From contig CM049320.1 in assembly GCA_026874595.1 (NCBI GenBank), forward strand, positions 45,332,714-45,396,713: a DNA stretch of 64,000 nt, read 5' to 3'. This document shows positions 23,414 to 34,898 of the stretch, piece by piece. Below the pieces are notes generated by a model. The model saw only the letters and a program-made list of their open reading frames with translations. It was not told the DNA's origin and did no database searches. How positions within the stretch are numbered: the stretch's first letter is position 1; every line of letters starts with the position of its first letter. The DNA comes from Sipunculus nudus. Its lineage: Eukaryota; Annelida; Sipuncula; Golfingiida; Sipunculidae. A program made the position numbers and the translations under genes.

Positions 23414-25830
23414 CAAGTGACCCATGGGTCATGACGCTCAGCTGACTGGAAAGAGATTCGCAAAAGGAAATTTTATCATCTGAATGGTAGTATATACCCA
23501 TTCAACTGAAGCATCAAACAGATTAACCAACAGGCCAAAATTGTGTCTGTATTTATATATCTCAAAAATAGAGAAAAATGCGTAAAAAATACAAATGGCT
23601 CCACCAATCTGCAGAAACTAATCAAAGACTTAATGGTCAATATGCATGCAAAGAATCATGGTGATCTCTGCATTAGTTGTTACAACTTGTGCCATGTGAA
23701 CAGATGACAGCATCCTTAAAGGTCTCAAAAATAGAGAAAAAAAATCGAAAAATTGAATAAAATATAGGTGGAACCACCAGTCTGCAGAAACTGATGAAAC
23801 ACTCCATAAACAATATCCATCCAAAGAATCATGGTGATCTCTGCATTAGTTGTTCTGGTACTTCAGCTTTTGTATCGAATTGTTCATTATTCTGAGGGAT
23901 ACTTCGGAGTCCTATAGCTTGAAGGATATGGGAAACAGAGACCTAATTTCAGGTTTCCACAGACACTTTTCATGGGCCTCCTTGCATGACAAGAATGCAG
24001 ATTCTAGGTCCAGTTGTTATGATTTGTACCCTGTTGACAGATAACCACATCTTTAAAGGTCTAAAAAAAATGGAGAAAAAAATTTGTAAAAATTTGAAAA
24101 AATAGAGGTGGCGCACCCAGTCTGCAGAAACTGATGGAACACCTCATGATCAATATGTATGCCAAAAATCATGACCATCAGTGATGTAGTTATTGAGATA
24201 CTGCAGTTTTTGTATCAAATTTGTCATTATTCTTAGGGATACTTCAGAGTCCTATAGCTTAAAGGATATGGGTAACAGAGACCTAATTTCATTTTCCATG
24301 GAGACTTTTCATGGATCTCCCTGTGTTTCAAGAATGAAGATTCTATGTCCAGTCTATACAATTTGTGCCCTGTTAACAGATGTTCATATCGTTAAAGGTC
24401 GCAAAATAAAGTAAAAAATTTGTAAAAAAACCCGAACAAATATACGTGGTGCCATCAGTCTGCAGAAACTGATGAAACATTCCATGATCAATATCCATGT
24501 AAACAATTATGGTGATCTCTGCATTAGTTGTTCAGATACTTCAGCTTTTGTATCAAATTATCCATTATTCTGAGCTGTACTTTGAAGTGCCATTGCTCAA
24601 AGGATATGGGTAACAGAGACCTAATTTCAGGTTTCCATGGAGACCTTTCATGGGTCTCCCCGTGTGTCAAGAATGAAGATTCTAGGTTCAGTCGTTAAGA
24701 TTTGTACCCTGTTGACAGATAACTACATCCTTAAAGGTCTCATAAATAGAGAAAAAAATTATAAAAATTTGAAAAAATACAGGTGGCGCCACCAGACTGC
24801 AGGACTGATGGAACACCTCTTGATCAATATGTATGCCAAAAATCATGACCATCAGTGTTGTAGTTATTGAGATGTTGCAGGTTTTTTTTTTATCAAATTT
24901 TCCATTATTCTGGGGGGTAATTGGGAGCCCCACAACTCAAAGGATATGGGTAACAGAAACCTAATTTCAGGTTTCCATGGGGACTTTTCATGGGTCTCCC
25001 TGTGTGTCAAGAATGAAGATTCTAGGTCCAGTCTTTACGATTTGTGCCCTGTTAACAGATGTTCACATTTTTAAAGGTCTAAAAATAGAGAAAACAATTC
25101 GTAAAATATCGAAAAATATAGGTGGCACCACCAGTCTGTAGAAACTGATGAAACATCTAATGATCAATATGTATGCCAAAAATTATGACCATCAGTGATG
25201 TAGTTAATGAGATTTTGAAGTTTTTTTTATGAAATTTTTGACAATTCTCGGGGGTACTTTGGGGCCCCATAGCTCAAAGGATTTGGGTAACGGAGAACTA
25301 ATTTCTGGTTTCCATGGAGACTTTTCATAGGTCTCTCACTGTGTCAACAAATGAAGATTCTAGGTCCAGTCTTTACGATTTGTGCCCTGTTAATAGATGT
25401 TCACTTTTTTAAAGGTCTCAAAAATAGAGAAAAAAATATGTAAAAAATCGAAAAATACAGGTGGCGCCACCAGTCTGCAGGAACTGATGGAACATCTCAT
25501 GATCAATATGTATGCCAAAAATCATGACCATCAGTGATGTAGTTAATGAGATATTGAAGTTTTTGTATGAAACTTTTGACTATTCTGGGGGGGTACTTTG
25601 GGGCCAAATAGCTCGAAGGATATGGGTAACAGAGACCTAATTTCTGGTTTCCAAGGAGATTTTTCATCGACCTCTCAGAATGTCAAGTTACAAGATTGTA
25701 AGTCCGATTTGTGCCAGGTTAACGGACAGACAGACAGACGGACAGACGGACAGACGGACAGACAGACAGACGGACGAAGGACAAAGAGTGATCGCTATAG
25801 CTCAGCATGACTGAAAGTCAGCTGAGCTAA
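23414..25830 (+). mobile_element. A2 element, complete, with internal ~340 bp tandem units
   Basis: Starts CAAGTGACCCATGGGTCATG with the TIR GCTCAGCTG, and ends TCAGCTGAGCTAA. The termini match family A but the interior is different. Five to six direct repeats of about 340 bp carry 'ccagtctgcagaaactgatg', 'aatcatg..catc' and 'aaaggatatgggtaacagag'. The palindrome-like site recurs at about 23766, 24108, 24447, 24782, 25122 and 25460; two copies are perfect GGTGGCGCCACC. A gacagacggacagacgg run precedes the 3' hairpin. Confidence 0.8.
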
Positions 25831-25878
25831 AAACGAGAAAATAAAACAAGTGCAAAAATAAACCTGACGATATTAAAA

Positions 25879-28800
25879 CAAGGGACCCATGGGTCACGGC
25901 GCTCAGCTGATCATGATTGGATTATTAAATGTTTCTCCACTGTGATACTATATCGAGTCGATAAAGCTTATGAATATCATGGACATGTTGGGCTATTATA
26001 AAGGAATGTAATGTAAAATGTGAGTAAATGATAAATGAAATTACCTGACTGATGGATTAATAAAGTCAAATATAGTGGTTTATTTTTTATTTATTTAGGA
26101 GGGGTTGAAAATTGTGATATATTTGAGCAAATATGAATGCAATGACAGCAGTAATAAGCAGTAGTAGAATGATGATAAGTTTATTTGTTGAAGGATCTAA
26201 AGTGTATGGTAGTCTGCAAGCTTTCAATTTGACAGATATGATGTTACGATTAACTATGCTGATGAAGTGATTTATGAATTTGTGACTGTATGACACAATA
26301 TCTCTTTAGTCTTGACAAGGTACATTATTGTGATGCCCACTATGTCTACATATTACACAATATTGACATAATTTCTGGCATGTACATAGGTACCTATGGA
26401 CGAATAGTTATACAAAATATTAAAGTATGAATATATCTGATTCATCTTGTTCTTGCTTACTGAGGCAGACTTTGGGATGGGGTTTGGAGAAGGGAAAAGT
26501 GAGGGCAGCACGAAGGTGGATGTAGAAATATTCTATTGTAATGTTTTTCATTTATATAAGAATATGAAAAGCTAAGAGGAAAGGGGCCCTCCTACTTGGT
26601 GATAGTAAAGTTCTAAATATATGATTGTAAACTAATACTCTGACAAGACTGTCATGAAGAAAAACAGTAAAAGTTTTGAGATACTGTGATGCATATGGAA
26701 ATTTACAGATGGACAGGCAAGTTGACAGAATGGACTAATACCTTTATTTCACTTTCAAGGGAATAATACATTTAAGTTTATATATAATCCTATTTTTTTA
26801 AGCATATCCACTTTTTCCATTAAGAAGTTTTTATCTGAATCATTTTTTTATTTACAGGTTTTATAAATTTTTAATAAAAAAACCTGAAAATGTAAGTTAA
26901 AATATTAGAATTGTTGCAATCATTATATATACAGAGTAAAAAACTGAAACTATAAGTTAAAATATTAGAATTGTTGCAAAAGTTGCAATCATCATATATC
27001 CAGAGTGTAGCTCATATTGGGTCATATTATGCATACACATATATTTTATTATTTTTAAATCATAAATGTTTAAACTGAATTTAAAAGAAAATAATGCCAC
27101 AACATGGCATCTACAAGAGTATTCCTTGAATCACTATTAAAAAGTTTTGCACATTGGAGTTTTCAGTACATGCTTAATTTTATTCACCAAATTAAAATAA
27201 AAGATTCAGTAAATCTGATAAAATAAAACATCTTTTCAAATAAAGTATACACACTGTTGGTTGAATGAGGGACAAACAATATCATTGTGCTAATTACTAT
27301 CCCAGTTTTAATTTATTACTGGAATTAATAGTCAATTTCACACCTGGTGAAGTTTTTACTCCTCTGAAGTAAGGAATTACTTATCTCATGAACATCCACA
27401 CTTTCATAGCAATACACCACCTTGTGGACAATTAAATGTACACTTTAATCATTGTAACCCTGGTGGTACAATACTAGATGGGCTAGATGAAAACAACACT
27501 TGACATGGTGTATGAAAACATGAATAAAAGCTATTCTTTCCAATCAATTTCTTTGAAATTTCAGATTTTAAAAGATTAAATCCTTATGTATATATGCTGT
27601 GAAAATTAAATCAAAAGTGCCAAAGTTGGACAAAATTTAAGGTATTGATTTTTTATTTATGCTAATAACTTGAAAAATTTGCTAAATTCAGATCTAAATT
27701 TGGGTAAACAATTGAATCTTGATTAAATAAAGTTATATCTCATGTTAGGTGAGTAAATATATTTCCTGATTTTTTTAAAAATTGCATTATGTTTTGGCCC
27801 ATAACTTCAAAATAATACCCAATACTGACCTAATTTTTGGTATGTTCATAGAAAATGTATGAAAGAATGTGAATACTAAATACAATCAAAAACAGATAAG
27901 TGGTTTTGATATTAGGCAGCCTTGAAGTGTAACAATGGCTTTTTTTTATGGAAAACAGAGTTTTTTTCCCTTAATATCTCGAAGGAACGAAGTCCTAATG
28001 ACCCAATTTTTGGTATGGTAGGAGATTTTGGGGACATCTAAAATTATGCCAACAGCCTGGGGAGCATAGAGATGTGCACTGAATGACCTACAGTCATCAA
28101 AGTGGACTGCTTGACAATGTAAGAGAATACAAAAGAGCCTCCAAAACAAATTCAATAACTATAGCCTAATTTTGCAGCTTTTATTTTCAAATTTCAGATT
28201 TTAACAGATTAAATCCTTATGTATACATGGTGTGAAAATTAAATCCACAGTACTTACAGGAAAAAAACGTGCCGTGGCCAAAGTTGGGCAAAATTTAAGG
28301 TACCAATTTTATATTTTTGCCAATATTTAAAAAAATTTAACAGATTTTGATATAATTTTTGGTATACAATTAAATTTTGATAAATTAAAGTTGTATTACT
28401 GGAAAAAAGGCCCTACCTTTAACACTTTTGGTCTTAAGTGACCAAATATCTTCCTGATTTTTTTACAAAGTCCATTATGTTTGGGCTCATAACTTTTTTA
28501 AATTTTATAATACTGACTTAATATCTGGCATGTACATAGAAACTATATAGAGGAATATTTATGGTAAATATGAAGAAAACCAGATGAGTGGTTTTGATAT
28601 TAGGCAGTCCTGAAGTGTGAAAATAGATTTTTCATAAAAAATTGAGGTTTTTCCTTAATATCTCGAAGGAACGAAGTCCTATTGACCCAATTTTCGGCAT
28701 GGTAGGAGGTTTTGGGGACATCTAACTGTATGCCGAATTTCAGATTCCTAGGTCCAATGGTGTCGAAACGTGCCAGTCTTACGGACGGACATCCAGAGGG

Positions 28801-28884
28801 ACAGACGGACGGCAAGACAGACGGATGGACGACGGACAATGGACCATGACTATAGCTCAGATGACTTATAGTCAGCTGAGCTAA
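25879..28884 (+). mobile_element. Family A element, long variant with extra internal sequence
   Basis: Starts CAAGGGACCCATGGGTCACG, containing the perfect palindrome GACCCATGGGTC at 25884-25895, with the TIR GCTCAGCTGA. Ends AGTCAGCTGAGCTAA. The 3' 1.4 kb (27470-28884) follows family A, with two successive versions of the 'ttgggcaaaatttaaggta' block. The 5' part, 25920-27460, does not match other A copies here. It may be a divergent lineage or captured flank. No gene recognised. Confidence 0.7.
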
Positions 28885-29121
28885 AAATTATCATTTATTG
28901 AGTTTTGAGTTTGTCATTTATTTCCATTTTATGAACTCTGTTGAACAGAGGCATCTTCACCATATTCCTGTATCTTCATAGCTATACTCTTTTTTTTTTC
29001 ATTTTCATAACCAGGTCCATTAAATACTCTAGATCCTGTGCCTGACTTTCTCTCATCCAGTACAACTTTTTTTTAAGATTTTATCAGATTTTTTGTAAAC
29101 TTGAAAAATATCTGCCCAGCT
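28885..29121. other. Spacer before the Helentron coding region
   Basis: AT-rich and not matched elsewhere in the window. A small palindrome CTCTGTT-g-AACAGAG lies at 28936-28950. It resembles the palindromes at the 5' ends of families A-D, but no matching TIR follows it, so no terminus of the Helentron is claimed. Confidence 0.3.
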
Positions 29122-29978
29122 ATGGCTTCAGCTATACCTGTCCCGGCTGTATCTATCAGTAAGATAGTTAAAGGCACTTTTCACCAAGGCGATCCTCAGT
29201 TTCCATCAGAGTCAGCTGACAAACAGTGTGTGCCTAATTCCCTTGTTGCTCTCCTTTATGCCACCCTGCACGATGTTGTTGAATGGCAAACAAATGATAT
29301 GGACACAATATTAATTGAAGGGGATCATTTGTACAGAACATTGATGTCAGATATACCAGATAAAGGATATATGGCTTGGGATGAAATACCAGAGTACATA
29401 CAATCCCTTGATCATAATTTCAAGATAAAACCAACCTTGATCACCGATGGTTTCCTTAATCATTCTGATGTGCAAGCACCCTATATGTTTTACCAGTATG
29501 CTTTGGCAGAAATCACTTCCATGAAATGTGGGCTTATTATAGTTGGAGGTAACGCGATTGCAGTTTCATATCAGCAGAAATGTTACTGTTTGATCCACAC
29601 AGCAGAAATCATCTTGGGTATCCTACACCTTGTGGCACATCAGTTCTTCTTGCATTTGAATTGCAGTCAGAATTCTTTCAGTATATATCAAACTATGCAA
29701 ATGTGATGAATGCAACTATGTTTGAAGTGACATATTTCAGAATAAACCAAGTCACCACTAAAGCATTTAAACTTGGACTGAAACGCCAAAGTAAACAGTC
29801 TACCAAATCAGATGATCCGCAAAAGCTTGCAGCCCAGTCAACAACAGACCTCATGGACACGGTAAATAAAAGCAGACCTGAACATGAAAATGATTCTCAA
29901 GATGGTGTTCACTTGATCAAAGAATACTTTAAAGATCAGCAACTAAAAATGAACAGAAAAGTATATTTGAAAGAGTAA
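29122..29978 (+). pseudogene. Helentron N-terminal cysteine-protease-like region (frameshifted)
   Basis: The first ATG of the frame is at 29122. The segment has 'SADKQCVPNSLVALLY', a likely catalytic-Cys box, then 'GLIIVGGNAIAVSY'. After a frameshift near 29580 comes 'DPHSRNHLG..CGTSVLLAF', a likely catalytic His box. This Cys...His arrangement resembles the OTU or herpesvirus-tegument-like peptidases placed upstream of Helitron2-type Rep proteins; which of these families it belongs to is inference. The second frame runs to a stop at 29976-29978. The role of such proteases in transposition is not established. Confidence 0.6.
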
Positions 29979-30576
29979 ATGCAACAGAAAAGAATGAATC
30001 CAGCTCACAGGGATATAGAACGCCTAAAAGATCAACAAAGAAAACTGTTATCAAGATGAAATGAAACTTGTAGACAAAAGAAAGAAAGGCTGAGAAACAA
30101 CAGAAGCAAGCTGCTAGACTTAATGAAATGTACAGACAAAAAGAACGTTCTGCAGAGAAAGCATATAATCAAAAGATAAGAAAAGATCAAAATCGAAGGG
30201 CACAAGAGAGAGAAGCTGAGAAACAACAGAAGCAAACTGCCAGACAAAACGAAACATACAGACAAAAAGAAAGAAAGGCCGAGAAACATCAGAAGCAAAC
30301 TGCCTGACAAAATGTAACTTACAGACAAAAAGGACGTTCTGCAGAGAAAGCATACAATCAGAAGATAAGCAAAGACCAAGTTCGAAGGGCACATGAGAAA
30401 GAAGCTGAGAAACAACAGAAGCAAACTGCTAGACAAAATGAAATCTATCGGCAAATGGAACATGTCAGAGAATCAACTGGTAAAAAAAAAGACCTGAAGA
30501 TGATTTCTTTAGAGAAACTGAGAGACTGGCCAAAAGGAGGAAAAGAGCTGATCAATTACATAAGAGAACTGAGACT
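29979..30576 (+). pseudogene. Lys/Arg/Gln-rich repeat region of the Helentron protein
   Basis: The plus strand codes for repeats of the type AEKQQKQTARQNE-YRQKER, clearly from about 30089 to 30304, then a TGA at 30305-30307 and more repeats in broken frames to about 30470. Such basic YRQKER-type linkers precede the cysteine/DUF6570 region in animal Helitron proteins. The antisense frames here give artificial Leu/Phe/Ser-rich translations, which should be ignored. Confidence 0.65.
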
Positions 30577-31395
30577 ATGAGAAACACAAGAGCACAAAAA
30601 AGAACTGATGAATCATACAGACAAAATGAAAAAGAAGTTTATCTGAAGAGAAAACAGGGTGCAAATCTCAAAGAATGTATCCAGAAATTTCATACTTCAA
30701 TATCTGAAGGTCCCATATATGCTTGTTGTTGCTGTAATCAGACATGGTTCAAACACTCGGTAAAGAATTCTGATAACTGGCCAGACAAACTAGATTCCAC
30801 TTTCCTAGCTACACACATTACGGATGTAAAATCAGTGGACAATAAACAGTGGTTATGCACAACTTGTCTTGATGCTCTCAAATGCCACAAGACACCAAAA
30901 CTTTCTGTATTTAATGGAATGCAGTTTCCTGATAAGCCACCTGAATTGAACTTGTGTCCCCTAGAGGAAAGGCTTGTTGCATTACGCATACCATTCATGC
31001 AGTTACGAGAATTACCTAGAGGTTCACAGTTGTCACTGAAGGGATCACTGGTCAACGTTCCTACTCAGATAGAAATGACTGTGGATATGTTGCCACGTAC
31101 ATCAGACTCCACCGCTACTGTACCAATAAGTTTAAAACGTAAACTTGAGTACAAAAATGTAGAGTGCACTCAAAATGTACGTCCAGCTGTAATACAGAGT
31201 GCACTACACTACTTGATGAGACATAGTCAGTTGTATAATGATGCAAACATTACAATAAATAGCAATTGGCTTCAAACTTTCAAAAAATCACAAGAGCATG
31301 AACCTCTTGGCACAACTGACAATTCCGTGGATGATAGTCTATCTGATGATGAAATTTTGAAGAAATACACGAAGATGAACAAGGAGGAATTCTAG
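30577..31395 (+). pseudogene. Helentron DUF6570 region with zinc-binding cysteines
   Basis: Frame of 272 codons. It opens with the last basic repeats, then 'YACCCCNQTWFKHSV' and 'QWLCTTCLDALKCH' (paired cysteines, probably zinc-binding). A DUF6570 domain of about 95 residues follows, with 'PLEERLVALRIPFMQLRELP', 'GSLVNVPT' and 'MLPR'. This domain lies between the basic N-terminus and the nickase in many animal and fungal Helitron proteins. The C-terminus leaves the true frame by a frameshift near 31355 (the acidic tail continues in the next frame), so the stop at 31393 is not the original end. Confidence 0.8.
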
Positions 31396-31400
31396 ATACC

Positions 31401-32727
31401 ATGCTTGATGATACTGAACTCACAGGGAATGACATAATATCTGTAGCCCCTGGTGAAGGACAGAAGCCCTTGAGTCTGTTTCAAGACAAAGATTCAGAAT
31501 ATATGTCATTTCCGTCAATTTTCTGTGGGCAAAGAAGATTAGATAATGCTGAAAGAAAAACTTCTGTTTATTACAGTGACATTTGCAAATGGGAACTCCG
31601 AGCACTTGATCACAGAGTTGCTGCAAATGTTCCAAATCTTTTCTATAAAATGAAGAAATTACAAATGGAACAAATTACAGGAAAGGTTAGCCTAGCAATT
31701 CCTCAAATCAAAACTAAAGGGAAAAAGTATTCCCCCCAGGATGTCCTGAATGAAAGCAAAGTTCAAGAGTTGACTAGGTTGGATGAGGGCTACAGGATTT
31801 TCAGATCCATACGAGGCTCCCCTCCATACTTTGAAGCAGGTAAAAAAGATCTCTTTGCAATGATTAGACAACTAGGATTGCCAACATGGTTTATATCTCT
31901 ATCTGCTGCAGACACACATTGGGAAGACCAGCTGGTCATGCTTGGAAAACTGATTGATGGCAGAACATATTCAAGTGATGATATTAGACAAATGGATTGG
32001 GTAAATGAAACACGCTTGGTTAAAGCAGATCCTGTAACCTTTGTAGGGTATTTTGAACACAAGAGTTCATTCCTTCATTCACACCATCTTAAAAAGTGCA
32101 CATTCACCTCTTGGAAAGCCGAAAGATTTCTTTTACAGAGTTGAATTTCAGCAACGTGGCTCTCCACATATTCACATGCTTATGTGGATTGATGATGCAC
32201 CCATATATGGTCAACATGAAGGAGATACTGTCACCAAATACATTGATGAGCATGTGACCTGCTGCAAAAATGATGCAGACCGTCAAGATCTGATAGATCT
32301 ACAAATACACAGACACTCCAGGTCTTGTAGAAAGAATGGAAAGCCAATTTGTCATTTTAACTTTCCATTGCCACCCATGCCACAAACTAAAATCCTTGCA
32401 CCTCATGACACAGAAGTTGATGAAAAACACAAACAGAACTACCACAGGATCTCTCAGGCACTTGCAAGCTTAAATGTTGACAATGACCTGTCCTTTCATG
32501 ATTTCTTAAACTCTCTTGAACTCTCTCTAGATGACTACTACATGGCCCTGCGTACATCCATTAAAGGTCCAAAAGTATTCCTTAGAAGGTCACCATCTGA
32601 AATAAAAACCAATGGATACATGAGACTTTTGTTTACTGCATGGAAAGCTAACCATGACCTTCAGTTTATTCTTGATCCTTATGCATGTGCAACATACATA
32701 GTTTCCTATGTCAGCAAAAGTCAAAGG
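31401..32727 (+). pseudogene. Helentron Rep (HUH nickase) region, frameshifted
   Basis: The Helitron-like N domain is seen in 'GSPPYFEAGKKDLFAMIRQL' and 'PTWFISLSAADTHWEDQL'. After a frameshift near 32070 the next frame carries the metal-binding HUH motif 'RGSPHIHMLMW' (H-I-H). Farther on is the nickase tyrosine motif 'YIVSYVSKSQR', with two candidate tyrosines. Rolling-circle Rep proteins nick and join single-stranded DNA with these residues. A TGA at 32728-32730 follows directly and is in frame with the next segment, so it is a nonsense change, not the natural end. Confidence 0.85.
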
Positions 32728-32730
32728 TGA

Positions 32731-33388
32731 ATGAGTGCTTTGTTAGATGCTGCTTGCAAAGAAGCTAGAAAAGGGGATAAAACTCTAAGACAGCAGGTGA
32801 GAGATATGGGAAACAAGTTTTTGAATGCTGTGGAAATAGGTGCTAAGGAAGCAGTATATCTAGTATTACAACTTCCAATGACAAGAACCACCAGGGATGT
32901 AATATTTGTACCAACTGCCCCTCCAGATGGAAGAACTTTTCTACTCAAGAGTACAGAACAACTTGAGCATCTCCCACATGATTCGACAGACATAGCAGCA
33001 AATAATATCATTGACAGATACTTAAAGAGACCAAAAGCATTTGAAAATTGGTGTCTTGCTGATTTTGCATCACAGATTAATATTAAATACCCCTTGGAAA
33101 GAGCAGATGATGCATTCCATGACAACACTGATGATAACACCATCACTGATCAAAATGAAGCAATTGCTAATATAAACACAGAAGAAAAGCTCAGTATCAC
33201 CTTACCAAATGGTACAACATACACTCGCAGACAAGTTCCAACAGTTCTGAGATATGTTCGTTATACTGAGAAAATAGACCCAGAAAACTGCTTTTGTGAA
33301 AGGCTGCTGTTGTTCACATCATGGAGAGATGAAACCAAAGACCTTTTGAATGGTTCACTCACATACGCAGAACAATATAACAAGAAAA
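32731..33388 (+). pseudogene. Helentron linker between nickase and helicase
   Basis: Continues the frame of the HUH segment after the TGA. Recognisable features are 'KEARKGDKTLRQQVRDMGNK', 'GAKEAVYLVLQLPMTRTTRDV' and 'VLRYVRYT', all common between Rep and helicase in Helitron proteins. The frame is cut at 33388 by a family D insertion. If the D element is left out, '...EQYNKK' continues in frame into 'IQIEFKRKQYEH' at 34899 and beyond, which shows that the insertion hit a coding exon-like stretch. Confidence 0.8.
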
Positions 33389-34898
33389 CTAGATGTGTCG
33401 GAACGACACGAATGCCCCCGCCTGGAGCAAATTAGAAACATTTGTTAAATTTTGTAAAATTTTTTAAGTTCAGGAAGTGTTGTATGGTCAAAAGTAGGTC
33501 AACAAGGGCAAAATGCAAACTCGATCTGTAAAGGGTCATTATCAAGCAACACACCAAAAATCAGGCCAGTATCTGCAGGCATTGTGAAAAAAAGTCCATA
33601 TATGTGCATTTTTCATGAAAATTTCTGTCTTTCATGAAATTTTCTATGTTCAGGATCTGTCATATGGTCAAAAATAGGTTAACTGGGACGAAACAAACTC
33701 GATCTGTAAGTGGTCATTATGCGCCCACAGACCAAACATTAGGCCAGTATCTGTAAGCATTGTATTGCGAAACTAGAATATTAGCAAAAGTTGATAATCA
33801 TTTATAAATTTAAATTGGAGAGGTATATACCATGTTTCATAACAATCCACCAAATGCTTCCTGAGAAATAAGCTCCTAAGTTTTTTTCTATACTAAGCTC
33901 TGTGATATTGAAAAGTAGGTCAAGATTACCCATCTTTGAACTTGACCAAGATTTTGTAAATATAATGCAATAGCACTGAAGAAATGAAGTTCCTGTGTTG
34001 AATACCTTTGGAGATATCCTGCACAAAAGGCCAAAATTGAAAAAATCCGATAAAATTTCATTAAAAAAATCAGAAATTGCAGGTGGCGCCACCAAAATTG
34101 TGCAGCACATACAGACCATCAGTCCCAATGATCATAGTAAGTTTTGTGAAATTCCACACAATGGGTCCTGAGATATAAACTTCTGAGTGTTTTTCTATAA
34201 TCAGCTCTAAAATGTAGAAAAATGGGTCAAGGTCACCCATCTTCGAACTTGACCGAGATTTTATCGATATACATCTTCACTCATGAAATAAAATTCCAAC
34301 GGTGAATCCTTTTAGAGATATCCCGCTCACAAGGTAAAAGTTAACAGACGCGGAACGGACAGACGGATGGACAGACACCGGACAGACAGATGGACAGACG
34401 GACAGCTTGGGTGACGACAATAGCCCATCAGCCTATGAGCTGAGGGCTAAAAACGGCTGTACATGTGTATTTGTCATGAAAATTTCTACTTTTCATGAAA
34501 TTTTCTAAGTTTAGGAGCCGTAAAATGGTCAAAAGTAGGTCAACCGGGACAAAACACGAACTCGATCTGTAACTGGTCATTATCTGCCCACACACGAAAA
34601 ATCAGGCCAATATCTGTAGGCATTGCGAAAAAAGTCCGTACATGTGTATTTGTCATGAAAATTTCAATTTTTCATGAAATTTTCTAAGTTTAGGAGCCGT
34701 AAAACAGTCAAAAGTAGGTCAACCAGGACGAAACGTGAACTCGATCTGTAACTGGTCATTATCTGCCCACACACGAAAAATCAGGCCAATATCTGCAGGC
34801 ATTGCGAAAAAAAGTCCGTACAACGGTTTGATTTCGGAATGACGGAATGACGGACATGGGTAAAACTATATGCCCCGGCCTTTTTGTGGCGGGGGCAT
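33389..34898 (+). mobile_element. Family D element (complete) inserted in the Helentron
   Basis: Starts CTAGATGTGTCGGAACGACA (palindrome TGTCG-gaa-CGACA), with the TIR ATGCCCCCGCC. Ends with a hairpin, arms ATGCCCCGGCC (34870-34880) and GGCGGGGGCAT (34888-34898), followed by A's. The host sequence is the coding run '...caagaaaa' / '(a)aaaatacaaattg', and removing D restores the Helentron frame. At most a few A's are ambiguous, and no ordinary target duplication is seen. It carries a C' element at 33773-34450. The body consists of ~177 bp units. Confidence 0.85.
33773..34450 (+). mobile_element. C' element inside family D
   Basis: Starts CTAGAATATTAGCAAAAGTT and ends GAGCTGAGGGCTAA. It lacks the 5' TIR AGCCCTCAGCC, as does the C' at 11985, and both junctions with D are the same in the two copies ('ctgtaagcattg.attgc' on the left, 'aaacggctgtacatgt' on the right). 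A perfect GGTGGCGCCACC lies at 34082-34093 and a gacggac-type run at about 34346-34400. Confidence 0.8.

Noticed and set aside
28936..28950. Palindrome CTCTGTT-g-AACAGAG considered as the Helentron 5' terminus
   Set aside because: No C(A/T)AG start and no matching TIR next to it; could be chance.
30032..30463. Minus-strand frames of 143 and 90 codons, rich in Leu, Phe and Ser, that look like membrane proteins
   Set aside because: They are the antisense of the Lys/Arg/Gln-rich repeats of the Helentron protein; the plus strand explains them.
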